Positions 1 to 5,269 of a stretch of DNA of 6,515 nt are shown here, one piece after another; position 1 is the stretch's first letter, and the number at the start of each line of letters is the position of its first letter. The stretch lies in assembly GCA_024638905.1 (NCBI GenBank), contig JAHEJH010000132.1:1-6515 (forward strand), read 5' to 3'. The notes beneath the pieces were generated by a model, which saw only the letters and a list, made by a program, of their open reading frames with translations, was not told the DNA's origin and did no database searches. Made by a program: the position numbers and the translations under genes. The stretch comes from Luminiphilus sp. Its GTDB lineage: Bacteria; Pseudomonadota; Gammaproteobacteria; Pseudomonadales; Halieaceae.

Positions 1-1028
1 TTATTGTGCCCATCGTGCCAGATGAGGCGCGCACCTTTGGCATGGATGCACTGTTCAAGGTGGCGGGCATCTACTCGCCCGACGGTCAACGGTATACCCC
101 CGTCGACGCTGAGGCATTAAATACTTATCGGGAAGCCACTGACGGACAGATTTTGCAGGAGGGTATTTGCGAGGCGGGGGCGATTGCCTCGTTCATTGCA
201 GCGGGCACCGCCTATGCCACCTTTGCGGTGCCCACCATCCCGTTTTACATCTTTTACTCGATGTTTGGCTTCCAGCGCGTGGGCGACATGATCTGGGCGT
301 CTGCCGACATGATGGCCCGGGGCTTTCTGTTGGGGGGTACGGCGGGTCGCACCACCTTGAACGGCGAGGGCCTCCAGCATCAGGACGGGCACTCTCCGAT
401 TCTCGCGAGCACCGTACCGTCGGTGCGCACCTATGATTGTGCCTTCGCTTGGGAATTGGCGATTCTTGTCCGATTCGGCATACAGCGGATGTTCGTGGAG
501 GATCACGACGAGCTATTTTATTTGATGATGTACAACGAAGCGCTGCCCATGCCGGCTCGACCCGCACATGAAGGTCTCGACGAGGGGGTGGTGCGGGGTG
601 GTTATCTGCTGGAGTCCGCCGCGGGCGGCGGGCCACGCGTCAATCTACTGGGATCCGGCACGATTCTGTTCGAAGTGATGCAGGCCGCCGCGACGCTTAG
701 GGAAGAGGGCTACTCGGTGGCGGTGTATAGCATCACCAGCTATGTTGAGTTGGCGCGCGATGCAGAGCGAGCAGAGCAGGCGAGCACTGCCGATGCTGAG
801 CCAGCCTGGTTGGACACGATTTTTCCTGAGACCGATGTGCCCACTGTCGCCGCGACGGATTATGTGCGCGCATTGCCTCGTATGATTGCGAGCTGGATAA
901 CCGGGCCGTTTACGGCTCTGGGCACCGATGGTTTCGGGATGAGTGAGCGGCGTTCAGACTTGCGCGCCCACTTTAAGGTCGACGCCGCTTCTATTGCCGA
1001 CGCCGCCCGAGGGCTGACGGGAAGCTGA
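1..1028 (+). CDS. AceE-type (homodimeric) 2-oxoacid dehydrogenase E1 component, C-terminal part, 5' end outside the window
   Basis: This is the C-terminal ~342 residues of a thiamine-diphosphate E1 of the homodimeric pyruvate dehydrogenase class; the full family protein is near 890 residues. The frame is open to the left edge: codon 3-5 reads Ile and the start matches the family stretch IVPIIPDEARTFGM. Visible family blocks in order are ILQEGICEAGA (pyrimidine-domain Glu region), FYSMFGFQRVGD, GRTTLNGEGLQHQDGHSP (holding the conserved active-site His) and, near the end, LGTDGFGMSERRSDLRAHFKVDA. E1 decarboxylates a 2-oxoacid and passes the acyl group to lipoyl-E2. Two things are unusual. It is followed by an HMG-CoA lyase gene, not by an E2 gene. 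The protein also stops about 25-30 residues before the E. coli AceE end. I infer a paralogue, possibly using a 2-oxoacid other than pyruvate (the MdeB 2-oxobutyrate dehydrogenase is a known example of such a paralogue). The family call is firm and the substrate is unknown. Confidence 0.93.
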   Translation, partial: IVPIVPDEARTFGMDALFKVAGIYSPDGQRYTPVDAEALNTYREATDGQILQEGICEAGAIASFIAAGTAYATFAVPTIPFYIFYSMFGFQRVGDMIWASADMMARGFLLGGTAGRTTLNGEGLQHQDGHSPILASTVPSVRTYDCAFAWELAILVRFGIQRMFVEDHDELFYLMMYNEALPMPARPAHEGLDEGVVRGGYLLESAAGGGPRVNLLGSGTILFEVMQAAATLREEGYSVAVYSITSYVELARDAERAEQASTADAEPAWLDTIFPETDVPTVAATDYVRALPRMIASWITGPFTALGTDGFGMSERRSDLRAHFKVDAASIADAARGLTGS

Positions 1029-1078
1029 GCGTCCTCGAGCCCTGAGTGGTGACGCTGATCCAGTGGCGCTACACTTGG

Positions 1079-1099
1079 CGCCGCCAGGTTCTGGTGGCG
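1079..1099 (+). terminator. Strong hairpin after the E1 gene; weak or non-canonical terminator candidate
   Basis: The left arm CGCCGCCAG (1079-1087) pairs with CTGGTGGCG (1091-1099) over nine positions, one of them a G·U, closing a GTT triloop. There is no T-run directly after it; only CTCTT appears about 15 nt downstream. It could be an imperfect intrinsic terminator, an RNA 3'-end stabiliser, or a leader hairpin of the lyase mRNA. The pairing is seen directly; the role is inferred. Confidence 0.4.
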
Positions 1100-1120
1100 G
1101 AGCTTCCAGAGCCCTCTTAA

Positions 1121-1126
1121 AAGGAG
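1121..1126 (+). promoter_or_regulatory. Ribosome binding site of the HMG-CoA lyase-like gene
   Basis: AAGGAG lies 6 nt before the ATG at 1133. It is the strongest Shine-Dalgarno on the + strand here and fixes that start. Confidence 0.85.
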
Positions 1127-1132
1127 ATAACG

Positions 1133-2029
1133 ATGGCCGAGAAGGTGATTATCAAAGAGGTTGCAGCCCGAGACGGGCTTCAGGCGCAGCCCAAGCACCT
1201 TAGTGTAGAGCAGCGGATCGCGCTATTGGGTGCTCTCGCCGAGACCGGCGTGACCGAGCTTGAGATCGGGTCGTTTGTGTCGCCTAAAGCCGTCCCCCAG
1301 ATGGCAGGGACGGACGAAATAGCCGCGAATCTTCCGCCGGCACAGCTTGCCTACAGCGCGCTGGTACCCAACATGAAGGGATACGAACTGGCCGTCATGG
1401 CGGGTATTCGCAGTCACGCCATCGCGCTCGCTGCCACTGAAGAGATGAACCAGAACAATATCCGCAAGAGCCTCGAGGACACCTTTGTCATGGGGGAGGA
1501 GATTCTGGATCGTGCGGCAGCGGAAGGCGTCGATATCCACGCCTATCTCGCTGTGGCGTTTGAGTGCCCCTATGAGGGAGCCGTTGAAGAATCGCTGGTG
1601 CTGGAGCAGGTGGACCGCTTGATGCAGCACCAGCCAGCGCGTTTGATGATTGCCGATACCATTGGTGCCGCCAATCCTGCCGCCGTGCACTCTATGATGC
1701 ACAAACTGGTTGATCGATATGGACCCGAGCGGTTGGGGTGTCACTTTCACGATACCCGTGCCATGGGTCTGGCGAACGTTTACGCTGCGTTGCAGGCGGG
1801 TGTCCGTCAGTTCGACGCCTCGGCAGGGGGGCTGGGAGGCTGTCCCTTTGCGCCCGGCGCCAAAGGGAATGTGGCCACTGAAGACGTGGTGATGCTTTGC
1901 GAGTCAATTGGTTATGAAACCGGGCTCGATATGCCCAAGCTTCTGGAGGCGGTTGCGCTCTTGAGCGAAATGATCGGCGCCCCCCAGGGTGGAAGAGCCC
2001 ATACTTGGCTGTCCAAGCAGTGCGCTTGA
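1133..2029 (+). CDS. HMG-CoA lyase family protein (DRE-TIM metallolyase; hydroxymethylglutaryl-CoA or citramalyl-CoA lyase)
   Basis: This 298-residue protein has the usual length for bacterial HMG-CoA lyase and forms a single TIM barrel. Family motifs are plain: KEVAARDGLQ (E9, R13, D14), EIGSFVSPKAVPQM with E44, the metal-ligand pair H204 and H206 in HFHD, and the signature GGLGGCPFAPGAKGN carrying the active-site loop Cys C237 and metal ligand N246. Such enzymes cleave a 3-hydroxy-3-methyl acyl-CoA by a divalent-metal retro-Claisen reaction; for HMG-CoA this gives acetoacetate and acetyl-CoA, the last step of leucine breakdown. After the HFHD metal motif the sequence reads TRAMGLAN, whereas classical HMG-CoA lyases have TYGQALAN. 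Related enzymes also cleave (R)-citramalyl-CoA, so substrate specificity is open. The start is set by AAGGAG. It is followed after 8 nt by the nitroreductase gene, so the two are probably co-transcribed. Confidence 0.92.
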   Translation: MAEKVIIKEVAARDGLQAQPKHLSVEQRIALLGALAETGVTELEIGSFVSPKAVPQMAGTDEIAANLPPAQLAYSALVPNMKGYELAVMAGIRSHAIALAATEEMNQNNIRKSLEDTFVMGEEILDRAAAEGVDIHAYLAVAFECPYEGAVEESLVLEQVDRLMQHQPARLMIADTIGAANPAAVHSMMHKLVDRYGPERLGCHFHDTRAMGLANVYAALQAGVRQFDASAGGLGGCPFAPGAKGNVATEDVVMLCESIGYETGLDMPKLLEAVALLSEMIGAPQGGRAHTWLSKQCA

Positions 2030-2037
2030 GTTAAATC

Positions 2038-2706
2038 GTGCGCGTCAGTGAGGCCATCGTCGGTCGGCAAAGCATTCGCGCTTTTCTGGGCGATAGACCT
2101 GTCACTGACGATCAGATAAAAGCGCTTTTGAATATTGCTGGGCGGGCACCGTCCGGGTCCAACATTCAGCCCTGGCACGCTTATGTCGTGCGTCATGACC
2201 GCAAACAGCGCATTACAGAGGCCTGTTCGGCGCGTTATCTAGATGGTGATGAGGGTGAATACGAATATCATTACTACCCCCGTCAGTGGCGACAGCCTTA
2301 CATCGGTCGACGCCGACAAACAGGCTTTGGGTTATACGGGCTGCTAGGAATAGAGCGGCAGGACGCCGAGGCAGTAAAAAGCTACCGAGTGCAGAACTAT
2401 CAGTTTTTTGGCGCGCCAGTCGGCCTCTTCTTTACCATCGACCGGGATATGGAGCAGGGCAGCTGGGTCGACTACGGGATGTTCTTACAATCCTTCATGT
2501 TGGCCGCCCGGGAAATGGGGTTGGAGACCTGTGCTCAAGCGGCGTTCTGCCCTTACCATGATACGGTGATGTCTATTCTGGAAGCACCTGCCGAACAGAT
2601 GCTTGTCTGCGGCATGTCTCTTGGATACGCCGACCCGGAAGCGCTAATCAATACCTACCGTACAGAACGGCTGGATGCCGCGGAGTTCATGACGGTACTG
2701 GATTGA
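2038..2706 (+). CDS. Nitroreductase family FMN-dependent oxidoreductase
   Basis: A 222-residue protein of the nitroreductase fold, a homodimeric cytoplasmic flavoprotein using NAD(P)H. The N-terminal FMN-phosphate motif is RQSIRAF (R10, S12, R14), followed by the family block GRAPSGSNIQPWHAYVV (about 35-51). Later blocks include NYQFFGAPVGLFFTID, the helix around DYGMFLQSFMLAAREMGLETCAQAAF, and a C-terminal MSLGYADPEALINTYRTERL. Length is normal. Family members reduce nitroaromatics, quinones or other activated double bonds, and natural substrates are usually unknown. The start is GTG at 2038, chosen because the protein then begins exactly where family proteins do; the ribosome site is poor (GAG at 2028-2030), so translation may be coupled to the lyase gene ending 8 nt before. 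Its place beside acyl-CoA genes does not reveal its substrate. Confidence 0.9.
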   Translation: MRVSEAIVGRQSIRAFLGDRPVTDDQIKALLNIAGRAPSGSNIQPWHAYVVRHDRKQRITEACSARYLDGDEGEYEYHYYPRQWRQPYIGRRRQTGFGLYGLLGIERQDAEAVKSYRVQNYQFFGAPVGLFFTIDRDMEQGSWVDYGMFLQSFMLAAREMGLETCAQAAFCPYHDTVMSILEAPAEQMLVCGMSLGYADPEALINTYRTERLDAAEFMTVLD

Positions 2707-2709
2707 TCA
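2704..2709. other. Back-to-back convergent stop codons in a TGATCA palindrome
   Basis: TGA at 2704-2706 ends the + strand nitroreductase, and the complement of TCA at 2707-2709 is the TGA ending the - strand acyl-CoA dehydrogenase. The coding regions touch with no base between them. Any terminator for either transcript must therefore lie inside the opposite gene. Confidence 0.9.
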
Positions 2710-3855
2710 GCTGGCCCGCGCCACCATCTGTTTGGCGATGATCATGCGCTGGATCTCGTTGGTGCCCTCACCAATGCACAGCAGCGGCGCGTCTCGGTAG
2801 AAGCGCTCGATCTCATACTCGGGGGAGTAGCTGTAACCACCAAAGACCCGCATCGCATCGAGACTGTTTTGCACCGCCGCTTCCGAGGCGAAGAATTTAG
2901 CTTGTCCTGCCTCCAGATCGCAGCGCTCGTGGCGATCAAATTTGTCGGCGGCTTGATGCACCAATAATTCAGCCGCAGCCGCCCGGGTCGACATTTCGGC
3001 CAGTTTCAGTTGGACGGCCTGATGTTCGGCAATGGCCTTGCCAAAGGTTTTTCGATCCATTGCGTAATGAAGGGCCATATTGGTCGCGCCCTTGGCCATG
3101 CCGGCGCCTCGCGCGGCAATATTAATTCGGCCCAACTCCAGCCCGCCTGCTACCTGTTGAAAGCCCCTGCCTTCTTCGCCTCCGACGAGGTTGTCTGCAG
3201 ACACCCGGAAGTCCTCAAAAATCAGTTCGGCGCTGTCGATCGAACGGTAACCCAGTTTCTTGAGCTTTTTGCCGACACTGAAGCCCTCGCCCTTCTCGCA
3301 GATAAAGAGGCTCATGCCGCGGTGCGGCGGCGAGGCGCTGGGATCGGTCTTGGTGAGTACGGCGAGACAATTGCCCTTAATGCCGTTGGAGATCCAGGTC
3401 TTGGTGCCGTTCAAAATATAGTGATCACCATCTTTCTTGGCGACCAGACGAATACCTTGCAGGTCTGACCCGGCGTCGGGCTCGGTCAGGCCAATACCGC
3501 CACGCAGTTCTCCGGTCGCGAACTTGGGCAGAAAGTGCTCCTTCTGGGCCTGGGTGCCGGCGCGTTCGACACAGTTTGCCATGATCAGGTGAGAGTTGAA
3601 GATGCCCGAGGGCGCCATCCAGACTTCACATATCCGCGAGACAATCCGTGCGTAGGTGGAGGCGCTCAGACCCAGGCCGCCATACTCTTCAGAGATCGTG
3701 GCGCCAAACAGTCCCAACTCTTTCATTTGTTCGACCAGGTCAACCGGGTACTCGTCCGCCTGATCGAACTCGCGCGCGATAGGGCGCAGCTCCTGCTCGA
3801 CCCATTTGTCGATGGTGGCAAGAATTTGTAGCTCGACCGACGCGTCGTGGCTCAT
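2707..3855 (-). CDS. Acyl-CoA dehydrogenase (FAD-dependent, short/branched-chain type)
   Basis: A full-length 382-residue acyl-CoA dehydrogenase, which oxidises an acyl-CoA to the 2-enoyl-CoA with FAD and passes electrons to electron-transfer flavoprotein. Motifs in order: helical N-domain to about 120; GLTEPDAGSD (122-131) and TKTWISNG (151-158) of the flavin-binding beta domain; DRKTFGKAI (267-275); RVFGGYSYSPEYEIERFYRDA region (336-356); and GEGTNEIQR (362-370), where E363 stands at the catalytic-base position of the MCAD/SCAD class. Isovaleryl-CoA dehydrogenases keep this base elsewhere, so a straight or 2-methyl-branched substrate is more likely, though this is only an inference. The length rules out the ~550-residue methylsuccinyl-CoA dehydrogenase type. 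The start ATG at 3855 has AGGAG 7 nt upstream. It lies 23 nt after the MaoC-like gene and forms an operon with it, so the enoyl-CoA it makes could be passed to that hydratase. Confidence 0.95.
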   Translation of the reverse strand: MSHDASVELQILATIDKWVEQELRPIAREFDQADEYPVDLVEQMKELGLFGATISEEYGGLGLSASTYARIVSRICEVWMAPSGIFNSHLIMANCVERAGTQAQKEHFLPKFATGELRGGIGLTEPDAGSDLQGIRLVAKKDGDHYILNGTKTWISNGIKGNCLAVLTKTDPSASPPHRGMSLFICEKGEGFSVGKKLKKLGYRSIDSAELIFEDFRVSADNLVGGEEGRGFQQVAGGLELGRINIAARGAGMAKGATNMALHYAMDRKTFGKAIAEHQAVQLKLAEMSTRAAAAELLVHQAADKFDRHERCDLEAGQAKFFASEAAVQNSLDAMRVFGGYSYSPEYEIERFYRDAPLLCIGEGTNEIQRMIIAKQMVARAS

Positions 3856-3862
3856 GCTGTAT

Positions 3863-3867
3863 CTCCT
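3863..3867 (-). promoter_or_regulatory. Ribosome binding site of the acyl-CoA dehydrogenase gene
   Basis: On the - strand AGGAG precedes the ATG at 3855 by 7 nt, inside the 23-nt gap after the hydratase stop. It supports the chosen start and independent ribosome loading. Confidence 0.8.
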
Positions 3868-3878
3868 GAAAAACGGGC

Positions 3879-4367
3879 TTAAGCCGGGTTGCGCTTGGGA
3901 ATGAGGATCTGCCGCTCAAAGACGCAGACTTCGGTGTCGTCCTGGTTGATGCCGCGGGTGAGCACGCTGACGATGCCCGCGTTGGGTCGGGAGCGTGACT
4001 CACGTTTATCCAGCACTTCCGTGTTCGCGTAAAGGGTATCGCCCGGAAATACCGGGGCGGGCAATTTGATTTCTTTCCAGCCCAAATTGGCGATGGCTGC
4101 CTCACTCACGTCCGATACGCTCATGCCCACGATGACAGCCACCGTCAGTGGGCTCGCGACCAGCGGACGACCGAATTCGGTCTCCGCGGCGTACTCCTCA
4201 TCGAAATGGAGTGGGTGGGTATTCATGGTCAGCAGGGTGAACCAGGCGTTGTCGTGTTGCGAGATGGTTCTTCCAGGCAGGTGGTGGTAAATGTCCCCCA
4301 CCGTGAAGTCCTCAAAGTGACGACCGCTTTGGTGAGCGTAGCGCGCCTTTGCAGAGGTTTTAGACAT
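3879..4367 (-). CDS. MaoC-like enoyl-CoA hydratase, mesaconyl/itaconyl-CoA hydratase type
   Basis: A 162-residue single hot-dog protein of the MaoC/(R)-hydratase family. The hydratase motif region is FTLLTMNTHPLHFDEEYA (about 43-60), with N49, H54 and D56 in the substrate-site stretch; then VVGM/SVSD-like helix, FPGDTLYANTEV (107-118), and KRESRSRP (121-128). The last block is, to my recollection, typical of mesaconyl-CoA hydratase/beta-methylmalyl-CoA dehydratase and of the hydratase in the M. tuberculosis Rv2498c-Rv2500c locus. It would add water to a branched enoyl-CoA. I place the start at ATG 4367 because the family N-terminus (RHFEDFTVGD) begins about 16 residues later and AAGG lies upstream; a longer reading to 4496 would cross the promoter region and overlap gntR. 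It is the first gene of the two-gene - strand operon, facing the GntR gene. Confidence 0.92.
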   Translation of the reverse strand: MSKTSAKARYAHQSGRHFEDFTVGDIYHHLPGRTISQHDNAWFTLLTMNTHPLHFDEEYAAETEFGRPLVASPLTVAVIVGMSVSDVSEAAIANLGWKEIKLPAPVFPGDTLYANTEVLDKRESRSRPNAGIVSVLTRGINQDDTEVCVFERQILIPKRNPA

Positions 4368-4397
4368 GATCAAATACCTTGTGAGAGCGATAGAACG

Positions 4398-4418
4398 GGT
4401 TGTGGTCACCCCATAACC
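4398..4418. repeat. Imperfect inverted repeat, possible second regulator site
   Basis: Arms GGTTGTGG (4398-4405) and CCATAACC (4411-4418) are complementary at 7 of 8 positions, and the exception is a G·T. The spacer is 5 bp. The left arm covers the proposed gntR -35, so a protein bound here could affect both divergent promoters. The sequence differs from the TGTCYGGACA dyad, which points to a different regulator or a chance dyad. Confidence 0.45.
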
Positions 4419-4427
4419 ATCTAAAAT
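4400..4427 (+). promoter_or_regulatory. Proposed sigma-70 promoter of the gntR-citE operon
   Basis: TTGTGG (4400-4405), 16 nt spacer, TAAAAT (4422-4427). The -10 matches the consensus at five of six bases and the -35 only at TTG. A start of transcription near 4434 would follow, which excludes the ATG at 4426 as the gene start. The last T of the -10 is the first base of the operator dyad. Confidence 0.5.
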
Positions 4428-4436
4428 GTCTGGACA
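4427..4436. promoter_or_regulatory. Proposed GntR operator 1 (TGTCTGGACA)
   Basis: TGTC-TG-GACA is a dyad with complete 4-bp half-sites, directly joined to the -10 of the gntR promoter. The same motif with CG in the middle occurs before the MmgE/PrpD gene. HutC-subfamily GntR proteins usually bind dyads with GT...AC half-sites, which this fits. Binding here would block transcription initiation and give autoregulation. Confidence 0.6.
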
Positions 4437-4464
4437 AATGAAGTCTGGGGGGTTCAGACCTGTC

Positions 4465-5268
4465 ATGCAAGTTGAGCAAGTGAAAAAGCGGGCCAATGAC
4501 GAGCCTCAGGGCTCGTCCCGAGTGCCGCTATACCGGAAGATTGCTGACACCCTGCTAGCGGGCATCCGCGAGGGGAAGTTTCCTGTCGGCACTTTTTTAC
4601 CCGGAGAGCTGGAACTGATAGACCGCTTTGATGCCAGTCGGCATACGATCCGAGAGGCGTTGCGTGTGCTGGAGGATATGGGGCTGGTGAAGCGTCAGCG
4701 AGGGCGGGGTACGCTAGTGCTCTCCACCGAGGCCTCGCCCGCTTTTGTACAAATGGTGCGCTCGCCTTCAGAGCTCTTCAGTTATCCCGACAGCAGTATT
4801 TTTCGACTGCTGTCCGACGATCGTATTAGAGCGGACAAGCCGCTGGCCAAGCAGCTGGGCTGTCAGGTGGGAGACGAATGGGTCCAGATTTCCGGCTTGC
4901 GTACGCTGGGAGATGAGGGCATGCCGATTTGCCTGACTGACGTCTATGTCATTCCGGATTACGGATCAATAGCCCAGCGGCTCGGTGCTAGCTCGCGTCC
5001 CGTGTATGAAATGATTGCCGAGACCTTCAAAGAATCCATCGAAAACATCACAGTTCGCCTGACTGCTGGGGTGCTGTCTGACCGGAAAGCCGCGGTCCTT
5101 GGTGTCGAGTCTGGCTCGCCCTCGCTGAGCGTCAGTCGATTTTATGAGGGCAGAGGTGGGCGCATTTTCGAGGTATCGATCTCTGAGCACCCAGCCAGCA
5201 ACTTTAGCTATACCTTCGAATTCACCCGCGGTTGGCAGACCGCCGATCACTGGTCCTGGAACAACTGA
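4465..5268 (+). CDS. GntR-family transcriptional regulator, HutC subfamily (wHTH + UTRA domain)
   Basis: A 267-residue regulator. The N-terminal winged helix-turn-helix spans about 21-86: PLYRKIADTL, then FPVGTFLPGELELIDRFDAS, the recognition region SRHTIREALRVLEDMGLV and wing RQRGRGTLV. The rest (about 110-255) fits the ligand-binding UTRA domain, with GDEWVQISGLR, an ITVRLTAGVLSD stretch, SLSVSRFYEGRGGRIFEVS and the closing FSYTFEF strand. Such proteins bind DNA as dimers and release it when a small effector fills the UTRA domain. Possible starts are ATG 4426, 4438, 4465 and GTG 4480. I prefer 4465 because a -10 and operator lie at 4422-4436 and because family proteins begin shortly before PLY. 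Ribosome binding is then weak (a G-run at 4447-4452). It probably represses its own operon, which includes the lyase gene one base downstream, and the MmgE/PrpD promoter, with a pathway intermediate as effector. Confidence 0.92.
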   Translation: MQVEQVKKRANDEPQGSSRVPLYRKIADTLLAGIREGKFPVGTFLPGELELIDRFDASRHTIREALRVLEDMGLVKRQRGRGTLVLSTEASPAFVQMVRSPSELFSYPDSSIFRLLSDDRIRADKPLAKQLGCQVGDEWVQISGLRTLGDEGMPICLTDVYVIPDYGSIAQRLGASSRPVYEMIAETFKESIENITVRLTAGVLSDRKAAVLGVESGSPSLSVSRFYEGRGGRIFEVSISEHPASNFSYTFEFTRGWQTADHWSWNN

Positions 5269-5269
5269 A

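Larger units (their letters stand above)
1029..1132 (+). other. Intergenic gap between the E1 gene and the HMG-CoA lyase-like gene
   Basis: This 104-bp non-coding gap contains one strong hairpin (1079-1099) and the lyase Shine-Dalgarno AAGGAG (1121-1126). A possible weak -10 (TACACT, 1070-1075) has no -35 at proper spacing, so I do not claim a promoter. It is unclear whether the lyase gene is read from the E1 transcript or from its own start. Confidence 0.5.
4368..4464. promoter_or_regulatory. Divergent promoter region between the hydratase and GntR genes
   Basis: This 97-bp region holds control signals for both directions: an inverted repeat (4398-4418), a + strand promoter (4400-4427), the TGTCTGGACA dyad (4427-4436) and a further pair of GTCTG half-sites (4443-4459). 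No convincing -10/-35 pair was found for the - strand hydratase operon, although it must start here if it is not read from upstream. Confidence 0.65.

Noticed and set aside
6..8. GTG at 6 as a true gene start for the E1 protein
   Set aside because: The frame is open to the window edge and codon 3-5 continues the family sequence, so the gene is cut by the window and does not start here.
117..636. Two open frames on the - strand inside the E1 gene
   Set aside because: Both are rich in Arg, Pro and Gly, lie under strongly conserved E1 blocks and have no independent support.
1223..1750. Long open frame opposite the HMG-CoA lyase-like gene (175 codons)
   Set aside because: It is antisense to conserved catalytic motifs, has low-complexity Arg/His/Gly composition and no recognisable domain.
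3010..3468. Long open frame opposite the acyl-CoA dehydrogenase gene (152 codons)
   Set aside because: It lies wholly inside a well-supported gene on the other strand, shows no recognisable family and has no good ribosome site. It is a by-product of GC-rich codon use.
3876..3885. GGCTTAAGCC palindrome at the hydratase stop codon
   Set aside because: It is short, has no loop suited to RNA folding, overlaps the coding end and has no T-run. It is likely chance.
4426..4464. Start of GntR at ATG 4426 (280 residues)
   Set aside because: This ATG lies within the proposed -10/operator, has no Shine-Dalgarno, and adds residues that the family does not need. It remains possible if the promoter call is wrong.
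4368..4496. N-terminal extension of the MaoC-like gene up to 4496 on the - strand
   Set aside because: It would add 43 residues without family similarity, cover the whole divergent promoter region and overlap the GntR gene. ATG 4367 with AAGG upstream fits the family start.
5144..5269. N-terminal extension of the CitE-like gene from 5144
   Set aside because: The 42 extra residues look like an out-of-frame reading of the GntR UTRA domain, and the family's first strand begins only after ATG 5270.
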